Shown here: positions 7,477 through 15,867 of the stretch, in pieces
Layout: each line of letters begins with the position of its first letter
Position numbering within the stretch: position 1 is the first letter of the stretch
Assembly (NCBI GenBank): GCA_022822085.1
Contig: JAJECK010000118.1
Coordinates: 1 to 32,786 of the forward strand
Origin: Candidatus Poribacteria bacterium
GTDB taxonomy: Bacteria; Poribacteria; WGA-4E; WGA-3G
Direction: 5' to 3'
Length of the DNA: 32,786 bases
The notes under the pieces: generated by a model
The model's database searches: none
What the model was told of the DNA's origin: nothing
Seen by the model: the letters and a program-made list of their open reading frames with translations, nothing else
Position numbers and translations under genes: made by a program

Positions 7477-8691
7477 TTAGATTTCAGCATAAATCTGTTC
7501 AAGTTTTTCAACGAGTACGTTCCAATCATAACTTTCTTCTATCCTTTTTCTTCCTGCACTTCCAAACTGTTGCTGTATTTCAGGATTTTCGATCAGATGA
7601 ACGACATTGTCGGCAAAGTCTTGTGGATTATCTGCTGTTAAAAGTTCTTTTCCAACCTCTGCCTCTAAACCCATAGCACCGATAGAAGTCGTTACAACAG
7701 GAGTACCCATCGCCATCGCTTCTAAGTTTTTCGTTTGTATACCTGAACCTGCACGCATAGGGGCGACAAATACAGATGCTTTATCAAAATAAGGACGAAT
7801 ATCTGGAACATATCCAGTTACGGTCACTCCCTTGTTTTCAGCAAGACGACGGACCTGTTCTGTCGGATGGTTGCCGACAATAAAAAAGTGGACATCTGGA
7901 TGTCGCTTATGTATCAACGGAAATATTTCATTACAAAAGTAAATTACCGCGTCTGAGTTCGGAAAATAGTTCATCGTTCCTGTAAATAGCAGGTTCTTTG
8001 ATATATCAGATGAAACTGTTGTTTGCGATCCATTTGAATCATCTAAGGTATTGTGATGCGGATGAAAATACTTGAGATCAACACCCATCGGAACAACCGA
8101 TAAGTTCAAATTGTTGTCTTGGTTCAGCAGGTAATCCCTGTCAAAGTTTGCGACAACAGTACCCCTATCAAACGATTGCATAATCTCTACTTCATATCGA
8201 CGAACTCGTTTTTCCTCCAATTTTACCAAAAATCGTTTTGGCGTGCAATCTAATTCTGCACGTCGACTTAGGTTCAATGCTAATGAATCACATAAATCCA
8301 GAATCTTAACAACCCCTTCTGCTTTTGTAACATATTGACCCATTCGAAAGAGTTGAGCATGAATTAGATCAAACTTTTCCTCTTCAAGGAGTTGGTTGAT
8401 TTTCCGCTGCATTCCCAGTGAATTCCAATAATGTACCTGTAAGGGAATACGTGATAAACAGTGTAATGCAGTATTAATTGATGCGAAATATGGTCGAAAA
8501 CGAACCCACTCTATACGTTCACAGTAGGGCTGCAGATGTTGCACTGCCTCTATGTCAGCATCTGACTCTACAAAGAATACCAAAGTAATGTCATTTCGTT
8601 TTGATAGTTGCTTGATAAAATGGTATGAACGAATCTTATCACCGCGCTGAGGTGGATATGGACATCGCAAACATAGAAATAAGATTCGCAT
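7477..8691 (-). CDS. GT4-family glycosyltransferase, PEP-CTERM/EpsH-associated type
   Basis: 404 residues with the GT-B fold of family GT4. The N-terminus, RCPYPPQRGDKIRSYHFIKQL, is characteristic of the sugar transferases linked to exosortase/EpsH systems (TIGR03087-like). The C-terminal nucleotide-sugar domain has LLFTGTMNYFPNSDAV, FFIVGNHP, and the donor-binding loop PMRAGSGIQTKNLEAMAMGTPVV, where E in KNLEAMAMG is the conserved acidic residue. It adds a sugar from a nucleotide donor to a lipid-linked or surface glycan. No exosortase gene or PEP-CTERM protein is in this window. It lies 73 bp upstream of the dehydratase gene and is likely in the same transcript. Confidence 0.88.
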   Translation of the reverse strand: MRILFLCLRCPYPPQRGDKIRSYHFIKQLSKRNDITLVFFVESDADIEAVQHLQPYCERIEWVRFRPYFASINTALHCLSRIPLQVHYWNSLGMQRKINQLLEEEKFDLIHAQLFRMGQYVTKAEGVVKILDLCDSLALNLSRRAELDCTPKRFLVKLEEKRVRRYEVEIMQSFDRGTVVANFDRDYLLNQDNNLNLSVVPMGVDLKYFHPHHNTLDDSNGSQTTVSSDISKNLLFTGTMNYFPNSDAVIYFCNEIFPLIHKRHPDVHFFIVGNHPTEQVRRLAENKGVTVTGYVPDIRPYFDKASVFVAPMRAGSGIQTKNLEAMAMGTPVVTTSIGAMGLEAEVGKELLTADNPQDFADNVVHLIENPEIQQQFGSAGRKRIEESYDWNVLVEKLEQIYAEI

Positions 8692-8726
8692 TATTCTGTA
8701 ATACCAAAATCAAGCTATTTAAAGAC

Positions 8727-8924
8727 TTATTCTTTTGTTGGTAATTCTGCTTCATCAATCAACATCACTGGTATCCCATCACGAATCGGATATCGACGTT
8801 GACATTCACCCTGACAAACAAGTTTTTCTTCTGATTCAACATGTTCAATCTTACCTTTACAAGCTGGACATGCAAGAATATCAAGTAAGGTCTGAGAGAG
8901 AGTATACGATTTTTCTGATTTCAA
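8727..8924 (-). CDS. Trm112-like small zinc-binding protein (YcaR/UPF0434 type)
   Basis: 65 residues with four cysteines placed as in Trm112/YcaR proteins: C19-P-A-C22 near the N-terminus and C37-x3-C41 in the middle, followed by the hallmark RRYPIRDGIPVMLIDEA. In eukaryotes and archaea Trm112 activates methyltransferases; in bacteria the small homologues often lie beside cell-envelope genes and their role is unclear. The start is a TTG preceded by GGAG 7 bases upstream; no in-frame ATG exists. It lies between secA and the glycosyltransferase gene (35 bp gap), consistent with one transcript. Confidence 0.88.
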   Translation of the reverse strand: MKSEKSYTLSQTLLDILACPACKGKIEHVESEEKLVCQGECQRRYPIRDGIPVMLIDEAELPTKE

Positions 8925-8993
8925 AACTGCACTCCATAATTCCTACGAGCAGGACTATATGTATGTTGCAATACGTTTACGTAATTCTAACCG

Positions 8994-11690
8994 TTATCTG
9001 CCATGACATTTCTTAAATTTTTTACCACTACCACAGGGACACGGAGCATTTCGTCCGACTTTTTTCATAGTTCCCATTACCTCTTGTGATGCGAATTCAG
9101 CAGATGATTGCGATCCATCATTGGCTGCTGGAGCACGACGTGGTACAGCCCTACGCGATCCACTAGGTCTTCTATTAGGAACACGGCGTGGTGCTTCTGT
9201 ATTTACTGATGACTTAAAGATGAATTCACTTACCTCTTTTTCTATGTTCTGATACATAGATTCAAAGATTCCAAGTGCTTCACTTTTGAATACTACGATC
9301 GGATCCTTTCCACCATAACCAGCTAATCGCATATCTTGCTCAATAAAGTCAATATTATAAAGATGGTCTTTCCAATGGCTATCAATACGGTCTAATACGA
9401 GTAATCTTTCTAATAGACGCATCAATTCTGATCCCATTTCTTCCTCACGCTTCTGATATGTAACTTTGAGTGCATCAATGATCTGGTCATAAAGTTCGTC
9501 CGCGCCTATTTCATTTAGTGGTGTTTTGATAACAAGTTCAAATGGGAAAGTGGATGTCAACCATTTCGCAAATTGGTCTAATTCTTCTTCGTCACGAGGG
9601 CCTCTCTCAGGTATAACTTCATCAATCCGATCCGAAACTACATTCTCAATCATTTCCCAGACAATTTCTTTCGTGTCTTCTGCTGATAGGATGGAGTCTC
9701 TTAAGGAGTAAATCGTATCACGTTGTAACTCCATGACATCATCAAACTTCAGAATATTCTTACGGATATCAAAGTTTATCTGTTCCACACGGGTTTGTGC
9801 TTTTTCAATAGATTTCGTCATCCATGGGTGTTCAAGCGGAATGTTATCATCCATTCCTGCTCTCCCCATCAACCCTTGTAGGCGTTCAGATCCGAACTTT
9901 TTCATAAGATCGTCTTCAAGTGAAAGGTAGAATCGTGATGAACCGGGATCCCCTTGTCGTCCAGATCGTCCACGCAATTGATTATCAATGCGACGAGAAT
10001 CGTGTCGTTCAGTACCGACTATATGAAGTCCTCCAGCATTTAGAACTTGTTCTTGATTCTCTTTACAAATTGCTTCTGCTTCAGCAAGTGCTGTATCCCA
10101 CTCCTCAGTTTCTTGATAGGGTATGCTCATGTCTACTTTTTTCTTTCGGAGCATATCTCTTGCCATACCTTCAGGATTTCCACCCAATAAGATATCTACA
10201 CCCCTACCAGCCATATTCGTCGCGATTGTTACTGCCCCCGGTAAACCTGCTTGTGCAACGATGTCTGCCTCACGAGAATGCTCTTTAGCGTTCAACACTT
10301 GATGCTTGACATTCCGATGCCTTGCTCTGAGTAATTTACTTAATTTCTCCGAATTTTCTATCGATATTGTACCTACAAGGACAGGACGACCTTTCTCATG
10401 TTGTTCAGCAATATCTGATAGGACTGCGTTATATTTTGCTTCTTCTGTTCTGTATATCTGATCAGGGTGATCAATACGAATCATAGGTTCGTTAGTCGGA
10501 ACAACAACGACATCTAAACCGTAAATGTGGGCAAATTCATTTGCTTCGGTTGCAGCGGTACCTGTCATTCCTGCAAGTTTGTCATACATCCTAAAATAGT
10601 TTTGATAGGTGATTTTGGCAAACGTTTCATTTTCTTGAGCGATTTTCACACGTTCCTTTGCTTCAATTGCCTGATGAAGTCCCTCACTTAACCTACGGCC
10701 AATCTGTTTACGTCCAGTGAACTCATCAATCAATATTACTTGTCCGTTTTCTACAAGATAGTCAATATCGCGTTGGTAGAGATGATGTGCAGTTAAGGAT
10801 TGCTGTAGATGGTGAACAAGCATAATGTTGTTATGATCATATAAGTTCTCTACACCTAATAACCGTTGAACTTCTTCTATCCCATCATCCGTAAGAATAA
10901 CACTTCCACGAGATTTCCCCTTCTCATCAATTTCATAATGCATCTCATTTCGAAGTTGTGTCACGACATAGTTTATTTTGCGATAAAGTTCTGCAGGTTT
11001 GTTAGATGGATCAGAAATAATCAAAGGCGTTCGCGCTTCATCTATTAATATACTATCTACTTCATCAAGAATGGCATAGGGATGTCCACGTTGGTATTTT
11101 GTATCTAAGGTGTGGGCCCGGTTATCATTTAGATAGTCAAAACCGAATTCGCTATGCACACCATAAGTAATATCAGCTTTATATGCCAACTTTTTCTGTT
11201 CATGAGGCATCAAACTGAGCGTTAACCCAACAGATAAACCGAGAAAGTTGTATATTTTACCCATCCATTCAGCATCACGTCGAGCTAAATAGTCATTTAC
11301 TGTGGCGAGGTGTACACCCTTTCCTGAAAGAGCGTTCAGATAGACCGCAAGGGTAGAGGTCAACGTTTTACCTTCACCTGTTCTCATTTCAGCGATTGCG
11401 CCTTGATGGAGTGCAGCACCGCCTATAATTTGCACATCATAATGTCGTTGTTTCAGTGTGCGAACGGCTGTTTCTCGAACGACAGCAAACGCCTCAATCA
11501 TAATGTCATCAAGCGATGCCCCCGCATCTAATCGCCGACGGAAGTCTGGGGTCTTTGCTTGGAGTTTGGCATCATTTAATTTTTGGGTTTCATATTCAAG
11601 TTGGTTGACTGCATCAACAATACTCTGATATTTTTTAACATCACGGTCTTCCTTACTCCCAAAAACTTTTGTCATTACTTTATCTAACAT
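8994..11690 (-). CDS. secA: Protein translocase ATPase SecA
   Basis: 898 residues from the chosen start. SecA is the motor that pushes unfolded preproteins through SecYEG. Visible in order are the N-terminal region LDKVMTKVFGSKEDRD, Walker A MRTGEGKT, DYLARRDAEWMG, DEVDSILIDEARTPLIIS, GMTGTAATEANEF, GRGVDILLGGNPE, the RGRSGRQGDPG motif VI, and a C-terminal basic tail ending in the zinc-binding SEC-C motif CPCGSGKKFKKCHGR, which binds SecB and lipids. A longer frame begins at a GTG at 11756, but that codon overlaps the likely -35 box and the extra 22 residues do not look like SecA; ATG at 11688-11690 follows GAGA at a good distance and matches the family N-terminus. Confidence 0.97.
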   Translation of the reverse strand: MLDKVMTKVFGSKEDRDVKKYQSIVDAVNQLEYETQKLNDAKLQAKTPDFRRRLDAGASLDDIMIEAFAVVRETAVRTLKQRHYDVQIIGGAALHQGAIAEMRTGEGKTLTSTLAVYLNALSGKGVHLATVNDYLARRDAEWMGKIYNFLGLSVGLTLSLMPHEQKKLAYKADITYGVHSEFGFDYLNDNRAHTLDTKYQRGHPYAILDEVDSILIDEARTPLIISDPSNKPAELYRKINYVVTQLRNEMHYEIDEKGKSRGSVILTDDGIEEVQRLLGVENLYDHNNIMLVHHLQQSLTAHHLYQRDIDYLVENGQVILIDEFTGRKQIGRRLSEGLHQAIEAKERVKIAQENETFAKITYQNYFRMYDKLAGMTGTAATEANEFAHIYGLDVVVVPTNEPMIRIDHPDQIYRTEEAKYNAVLSDIAEQHEKGRPVLVGTISIENSEKLSKLLRARHRNVKHQVLNAKEHSREADIVAQAGLPGAVTIATNMAGRGVDILLGGNPEGMARDMLRKKKVDMSIPYQETEEWDTALAEAEAICKENQEQVLNAGGLHIVGTERHDSRRIDNQLRGRSGRQGDPGSSRFYLSLEDDLMKKFGSERLQGLMGRAGMDDNIPLEHPWMTKSIEKAQTRVEQINFDIRKNILKFDDVMELQRDTIYSLRDSILSAEDTKEIVWEMIENVVSDRIDEVIPERGPRDEEELDQFAKWLTSTFPFELVIKTPLNEIGADELYDQIIDALKVTYQKREEEMGSELMRLLERLLVLDRIDSHWKDHLYNIDFIEQDMRLAGYGGKDPIVVFKSEALGIFESMYQNIEKEVSEFIFKSSVNTEAPRRVPNRRPSGSRRAVPRRAPAANDGSQSSAEFASQEVMGTMKKVGRNAPCPCGSGKKFKKCHGR

Positions 11691-11724
11691 AATTTCTCGT
11701 ATATAATAAAGAACAATGTTCCGT

Positions 11725-11753
11725 GCTATAGTATATTGTAGATTGTTAATCAA
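11725..11753 (-). promoter_or_regulatory. Probable sigma70 promoter of secA
   Basis: On the minus strand TTGATT (11748-11753), a 17-bp spacer and TATAGC (11725-11730) lie 35 bp upstream of the secA ATG. It is downstream of the membrane-protein gene, so secA and the glycan genes behind it could be transcribed without that gene. Confidence 0.5.
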
Positions 11754-11784
11754 CACTGTTATACTACAAAGATGTTGTTCAATA

Positions 11785-12936
11785 CTATTTATCTCCTATA
11801 TGCTGTGGTGAGGGGAGTTCTTGGCCATCTGGACCGACTAACTGTATAAGATTTTGTCCGTCTATTCGCTGTCTTAGTATTGTGTAAATTAGCGTTGTCC
11901 CGACAGACGCTAATGAAAAGAGAAATGCAACTATTCCGCCAGCTATACATATTATCGTTAATGTTAGGAAGATGGCACATATTGTCGTTGAAAATGTTGA
12001 TGATGGTTGTTGAAATGTGGTATTGAAAATAGTTGTATCATCCAGAGAAAAAAGACCAGCAATTTTGTGTAGTCCTCCTCCCAACCAATTATTTGCAAGT
12101 CCCAAAGATTCTTCTATATATTCAGGATGTATGGAGTGTGTTAGTAGTAAAACAATAACAAATCCCGCGATACAGAAAACTGCCCAAATCGGAACAAACA
12201 AAAACTTAAAAAGTAACAAAAGCAACCCATAACCGATGAGTCGCCAAGGTTGATTCCATACCATAGCAAAAAGTTGATATAGGGTTTCAAAAGCATCTGT
12301 ACCTGTTGTGGCAACTACTGCAGGAACAAAAAACAGACTTGAAATAAAGACAGTGATAACAAATACGATTAGTAGACCGATAAAGAATGCAATTGGTGTG
12401 AATATAGAGGATAAGGTAAGGAGTGATTTACCAATATACGGAATTTTTCCAAGCAGTCCAACACTAACGGGTATCAATAGAAGTAATAATATAAAAGAAA
12501 GTAATCCAATAAACGATCCAAAAACCGTTAACCATTTATCTCTGATGAATTTTAATGAGTTACTAACAGAATAGAATTTATCACCGCGCAACTGTTCAAT
12601 AGTTATTTTTGATGCCATTGTGCTGACAAGGTAAAAGATAGATGCAAAGATCACAATCCCTAACCACATTGCCTTTGTTGTGTGGGGATTTAATCCTACA
12701 GGGACAAATGGTGGGATAGGTAAAATACCGTAGGAATTCCAGAACTGGGGTACTTCTGTTCTATCTACAATCACTAAACTGAGATAAACCAATATTTCAT
12801 ATATTAGGTATGCAAAAAGTATACCTATTAGATGAATCCCTATCCTTCTGCTACTGAAACCGTATCGTCTAACGCGAAAGATATCTGTGATCTTGAATTG
12901 GAACTGTTCCATGTTCTTTGCCAGATTCTCATACAC
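11785..12936 (-). CDS. Polytopic membrane protein of unknown function
   Basis: 383 residues with about six to seven hydrophobic segments: near 34-57, 90-108, 138-160, 180-205, 232-262 and 320-355. Between them are soluble loops, one with GLANNWLGGGLHKIAGLFSLDD. No catalytic motif or known family is apparent. The N-terminal 25 residues are polar and would lie in the cytoplasm. The frame opens at a GTG (12934-12936) with no clear ribosome site; an alternative is the ATG 24 bp further in (residue 9). It is the first gene of the minus-strand block, ending 32 bp before the secA promoter. The proximity to secA hints at an envelope role but proves nothing. Confidence 0.7.
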   Translation of the reverse strand: MYENLAKNMEQFQFKITDIFRVRRYGFSSRRIGIHLIGILFAYLIYEILVYLSLVIVDRTEVPQFWNSYGILPIPPFVPVGLNPHTTKAMWLGIVIFASIFYLVSTMASKITIEQLRGDKFYSVSNSLKFIRDKWLTVFGSFIGLLSFILLLLLIPVSVGLLGKIPYIGKSLLTLSSIFTPIAFFIGLLIVFVITVFISSLFFVPAVVATTGTDAFETLYQLFAMVWNQPWRLIGYGLLLLLFKFLFVPIWAVFCIAGFVIVLLLTHSIHPEYIEESLGLANNWLGGGLHKIAGLFSLDDTTIFNTTFQQPSSTFSTTICAIFLTLTIICIAGGIVAFLFSLASVGTTLIYTILRQRIDGQNLIQLVGPDGQELPSPQHIGDK

Positions 12937-12999
12937 ATAAACCGAAACAGATCGTTGTTGTCTAAATGAGTCTCATAATTCGGTATATGCTACCACTAT

Positions 13000-13027
13000 A
13001 TTATATGGTATTATAATACCATATAAT
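13000..13027. promoter_or_regulatory. 28-bp perfect palindrome, possible operator
   Basis: The half site ATTATATGGTATTA is followed immediately by its exact reverse complement, with no spacer, centred between 13013 and 13014. It lies 64-91 bp upstream of the membrane-protein gene and 136 bp upstream of the PorV -35 box. A symmetric site of this length could bind a dimeric or tetrameric regulator; a cruciform or a mobile-element scar is also possible. Confidence 0.55.
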
Positions 13028-13163
13028 GCCAATTCTGTCAAATATTATACGTGGAATTGTTGAGAATACAAGTATCGAAATTTTCTGTTTGTAGACAGAT
13101 TTTCTATTACATTATATCTCTCAGAATAGACAATTGAATTCTGTAGGGCAATATTAACTTTAA

Positions 13164-13192
13164 TTGACTAATGATTATTGATATGCTACAAT
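13164..13192 (+). promoter_or_regulatory. Sigma70-type promoter of the PorV gene
   Basis: TTGACT (13164-13169), a 17-bp spacer, and TACAAT (13187-13192) match the consensus closely. Transcription would start near 13199, leaving a leader of about 80 bases before the ATG at 13279. Confidence 0.65.
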
Positions 13193-13278
13193 TCCAATAT
13201 TAAATATGAACAAAACCAAAGTTCTTAACACTAACTCATCATAATTCCATACTAACTTTTTGGTTTCAAGAGAACAAT

Positions 13279-14211
13279 ATGAAACGAACTATTACATACC
13301 TATATATCATAGTTTTTATGCTTAGCAACGTTCCAGTTATGGCAGATAACTCTGACATCCACGAAAACGCGGGCACACGTGCCATGACATTTCTCAAAAT
13401 TGGTGTTGGTGCAAAAGCAATAGGAATGGGCGAGTCTCAAGTTGCTGCCACAGATGATCTTTACGCATCTTTTTGGAACCCCGCTGGACTCACTAAACTG
13501 CAAAGACCACAACTTGCATTAATGCACAATGAATGGTTCGCAGAAATAAATCAAGAATTTGTAGGCATGGCATTTCCCATTGGAAAAAGTAATACGGTAG
13601 GTATTAGTGCTAACTTTTTGTCCTTTGGAGATATACAAGGGCGCGATCAAGATGGCAATTTAACTGAAATCTTCCGTCCTTATGATATCGCTATGACATT
13701 ATCTTATGCCCGTGGGATTGGAGAATCGTTAGCATTAGGTATAAACGCAAAATATATGCGAGAACAGATTTCTGACGAAAACGGTACAGGTGTTGCATTT
13801 GATTTCGGAGGGATGTACGCCCCATCAAACCTGCCTATCTCATTTGGTATCAATGCACAAAATGTTGGTCCACGAGTGAAATATGTAGAGGATGCGTTTC
13901 AACTCCCATTCGTACTTAGATTAGGGACCGCATATAGATTTTTCAACGACAATGCAATCCTAACGATGGATTTCATTCGTCCCACCGACAACGATAATGC
14001 AATCGGTTTAGGTATAGGTTATACGATAGCGAATATATTGCAAATTCGGACAGGATATAAGTATCAACTCGGAGGCAACGATTTAGGCGCAATTTCTGGA
14101 TTAACAGGCGGTTTCGGACTGTCAATACTCAGATTCCAGATTGATTATGCACTCGTATCATTCGGAGATTTGGGATTAACACACCGTCTATCGCTGATCG
14201 CTCATTTTTAA
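13279..14211 (+). CDS. PorV/PorQ-family outer-membrane beta-barrel protein
   Basis: 310 residues. A signal peptide covers about 1-22 (basic MKR, hydrophobic core, VMA-D cleavage). The mature start carries the family hallmark: GTRAMTFLKIGVGAKAIGMGESQVAATDDLYASFWNPAGL. This is seen in PorV/PorQ (UPF0164) barrels related to FadL. Alternating hydrophobic strands follow to the end, finishing in LTHRLSLIAHF with the terminal aromatic residue expected of an outer-membrane barrel. In Bacteroidetes PorV shuttles type IX secretion substrates; many similar barrels outside that phylum have no known role. No other type IX component is in the window. It has its own promoter, and the start is preceded by AAGAGAAC. 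It ends 11 bp from the convergent amidotransferase gene. Confidence 0.85.
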   Translation: MKRTITYLYIIVFMLSNVPVMADNSDIHENAGTRAMTFLKIGVGAKAIGMGESQVAATDDLYASFWNPAGLTKLQRPQLALMHNEWFAEINQEFVGMAFPIGKSNTVGISANFLSFGDIQGRDQDGNLTEIFRPYDIAMTLSYARGIGESLALGINAKYMREQISDENGTGVAFDFGGMYAPSNLPISFGINAQNVGPRVKYVEDAFQLPFVLRLGTAYRFFNDNAILTMDFIRPTDNDNAIGLGIGYTIANILQIRTGYKYQLGGNDLGAISGLTGGFGLSILRFQIDYALVSFGDLGLTHRLSLIAHF

Positions 14212-14222
14212 CGATACCGATC

Positions 14223-14930
14223 TTACTTTGTTTTAGTTTTTGTAGCCTGTATAAACCCCTCAAATAATTTACGTCTGTGTTCCTTAAATTCAGGTGAACC
14301 GATCATTCTTTCAGGATGATATTGTACACCTAAAACAAAATCTTTGGATGGATTTTCTATCGCTTCTATAATACCATCGCTGGATCGGGCAGTCACAACA
14401 AATCCATCACCAATCTCATTCACCGCTTGATGATGTGCTGAGTTAACTTCAACGACTTTTTCTCCGATTATGCTGCCCAATTTACTACCAGGGACTATTT
14501 CAATATTATGTTTAGAATCCTTTTTATTCTCTGCGGGATGTGTTAGTGCCTGACTTGGATATACTGAATCTATATCTTGATATAGGTCTCCTCCCATTGC
14601 AACGCTCATTATCTGGATTCCTCGACATATTCCAAGAATAGGAATATCCTTATTGTATGCCTCTTCAAATAAGGTCAATTCCAAATCATCACGATCCTCG
14701 TCCACATATTTTATTTTCGGATGCCATTCCTGGTTAAAATTTTCCGGATGGATGTCACCGCCACCAGGAAGTAACAGTCCATTAATTTCTAAGATGAAAT
14801 CCTCATTCGAATTTGCATCTCTGACCAAAAAACATACCTCTCCACCATGTTCTTCAATCGCGTTTTTATAGTTATCAAAATTACCTTTCGCAGTTTCATC
14901 AACAACTGGAATACCAATTTTTGGAGCCAT
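14223..14930 (-). CDS. Class I glutamine amidotransferase, peptidase C26 (PuuD-like gamma-glutamyl hydrolase)
   Basis: 235 residues with the C26/class I GATase triad: Cys102 in GICRG, His205 and Glu207 in VQYHPER. The preceding LLLPGGGDIHPENF and the later NSAHHQAV are typical of gamma-glutamyl-GABA hydrolases such as PuuD. These release glutamate from gamma-glutamyl compounds in polyamine or other amine breakdown. No polyamine genes adjoin, so the true substrate is open. The ATG follows GTGAGGATGAT, a fair ribosome site. It is a single-gene unit that converges on the PorV gene with an 11-bp gap. Confidence 0.9.
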   Translation of the reverse strand: MAPKIGIPVVDETAKGNFDNYKNAIEEHGGEVCFLVRDANSNEDFILEINGLLLPGGGDIHPENFNQEWHPKIKYVDEDRDDLELTLFEEAYNKDIPILGICRGIQIMSVAMGGDLYQDIDSVYPSQALTHPAENKKDSKHNIEIVPGSKLGSIIGEKVVEVNSAHHQAVNEIGDGFVVTARSSDGIIEAIENPSKDFVLGVQYHPERMIGSPEFKEHRRKLFEGFIQATKTKTK

Positions 14931-15011
14931 ATCATCCTCACTATTCTATAAGATGCGTTAATTATTTTACATTATTTCAAATCAACTTTCCACATATTTA
15001 AAATAAGGGTG

Positions 15012-15111
15012 TCTAATGCTACGTCAAGCGTTAATTGATGGGTCTTGAAAGAAGTCGGGAATCGGAGTTCCCTCCGACCATAAGCAGGCCACCGGTTCGA
15101 TCGATCGCGGA
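15012..15111 (+). repeat. Dispersed intergenic repeat A, copy 2
   Basis: About 100 bp related to 5203-5300 in the same orientation, with an identical 19-bp core CGGGAATCGGAGTTCCCTC (15056-15074) and matching flanks. Both copies lie in non-coding DNA next to the 5' end of a minus-strand gene. Confidence 0.65.
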
Positions 15112-15148
15112 GTGTACGAATTGCATTCTGCATGATTGGTGCTGAGTG

Positions 15149-15178
15149 CCCTATTGTGTCCTATTGTGCCCTATTTTT
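15149..15178 (+). repeat. Short tandem repeat, three 10-bp units
   Basis: Units CCCTATTGTG, TCCTATTGTG and CCCTATTTTT follow one another without a gap. It is a small tandem duplication of unknown meaning, just after repeat A. Confidence 0.6.
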
Positions 15179-15323
15179 CGGATTTTTGGAATTACCCGAT
15201 CCTTGTACCGTCTATGTTTAGAGGGTTTTTTCGGTCACTTGTGACTCAGATTCGGGCACTGGTCTGGTGCTTCCCCTTCGAGCCGTTTTATGAATATATC
15301 CATCATATTCCTAAGTTTTTGCG

Positions 15324-15358
15324 TTCCCCCGCTAATAGGGGAAGACATCATCGGTGTC
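15324..15358 (+). other. Two adjacent small hairpins
   Basis: TTCCCC (15324-15329) pairs with GGGGAA (15338-15343). GACATC (15344-15349) then pairs with GGTGTC (15353-15358) with one G-T wobble and a 3-base loop. They abut with no gap and lie 20 bp before the large palindrome, so the three may form one structured unit or RNA. Confidence 0.35.
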
Positions 15359-15377
15359 AGTTCAAAAAGATTATCCC

Positions 15378-15478
15378 AACGTGAGCTTGATAATTCGACA
15401 TGACTGTCTCTGTCCGTTGGGTTTCGTGCCTCAATCCAACGGACAGAGGTTATTGAATTTAATTATCAAACTCACGTT
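15378..15478. repeat. 101-bp imperfect palindrome with perfect 13-bp inner stem
   Basis: AACGTGAG at 15378 is mirrored by CTCACGTT ending at 15478; TTGATAATT matches AATTATCAA inside that. The inner arms CTCTGTCCGTTGG (15408-15420) and CCAACGGACAGAG (15436-15448) are perfect and close a 15-base loop. The loop with part of the left arm (15412-15434) recurs in inverted orientation at 32307-32329 with 22 of 23 bases identical. It is probably a MITE-like or REP-like element; no T-run suggests a simple terminator. Confidence 0.6.
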
Positions 15479-15587
15479 AATATATGTGAAAACTTTGAAA
15501 ACAGACAATTAACTTGCACAAGTCGTATCATAAACTTCAATTTACTGGTTTATAGTTGTCTGCTGTTGATGTCTTTAGTCTTGATTT

Positions 15588-15634
15588 AATGCTACACAGG
15601 CATTTGGCGTTGAATTGATAGGGATTGAAAAGCG
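15588..15634 (+). repeat. Partial relative of repeat A
   Basis: AATGCTAC, GGCGTTGAATTGAT and GGATTGAAAAG occur in the same order and orientation as in repeat A copy 2, with about 9 extra bases in between. The segment GCATTTGGCGTTGAATT is also nearly identical to part of the palindrome at 32161-32254, linking the repeat families. Confidence 0.4.
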
Positions 15635-15772
15635 TAACACAAACCATCTAATCGTTGAGTTGACACTTGTGGGTTTCACTTTTTTATCAGACCTACGATG
15701 TAAACCCTTAGTAAATCACAATAAATTGACAAATTTTAAAACTAAATACCCCTGTTTCAACAACAAAACTTG

Positions 15773-15801
15773 TTGACAATTCCAAACAAAATTTGTAAAA
15801 T
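15773..15801 (+). promoter_or_regulatory. Sigma70-type promoter of the beta-hydroxyacid dehydrogenase gene
   Basis: TTGACA (15773-15778), a 17-bp spacer and TAAAAT (15796-15801). The start codon is at 15868, giving a leader of about 60 bases. This probably drives the whole plus-strand run 15868-22931. Confidence 0.65.
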
Positions 15802-15867
15802 AATCATTGATAAACCGCAAAAAATGAAATATGATTGTTCAATATTGATTAATGTCGGGAGGAAGTT

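Larger units (their letters stand above)
12937..13278. other. Divergent intergenic region, AT-rich, with palindrome and promoter
   Basis: 342 bp separate the minus-strand membrane protein and the plus-strand PorV gene, so it must hold promoters for both. It contains a 28-bp perfect palindrome (13000-13027) and a good plus-strand promoter (13164-13192). I see no clear promoter for the minus-strand gene and no coding potential. Confidence 0.6.
14931..15867. other. 0.94-kb gene-free region packed with repeats and hairpins
   Basis: No convincing gene on either strand. It holds a copy of repeat A (15012-15111), a 10-bp tandem repeat (15149-15178), two adjacent small hairpins (15324-15358), a 101-bp imperfect palindrome (15378-15478), a partial repeat A relative (15588-15634), and the promoter of the next gene (15773-15801). 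The density of structure suggests accumulated small non-autonomous elements or a structured RNA. Confidence 0.6.

Noticed and set aside
9920-10288. Plus-strand open frame of 122 codons inside secA
   Set aside because: It lies wholly opposite a conserved SecA coding region and has no protein-like motif; it is a shadow frame.
11688-11756. Upstream GTG start of secA at 11756, giving 920 residues
   Set aside because: The first 22 residues do not resemble SecA, the GTG overlaps the probable -35 box and has no ribosome site. The ATG at 11688-11690 has GAGA and a normal SecA N-terminus.
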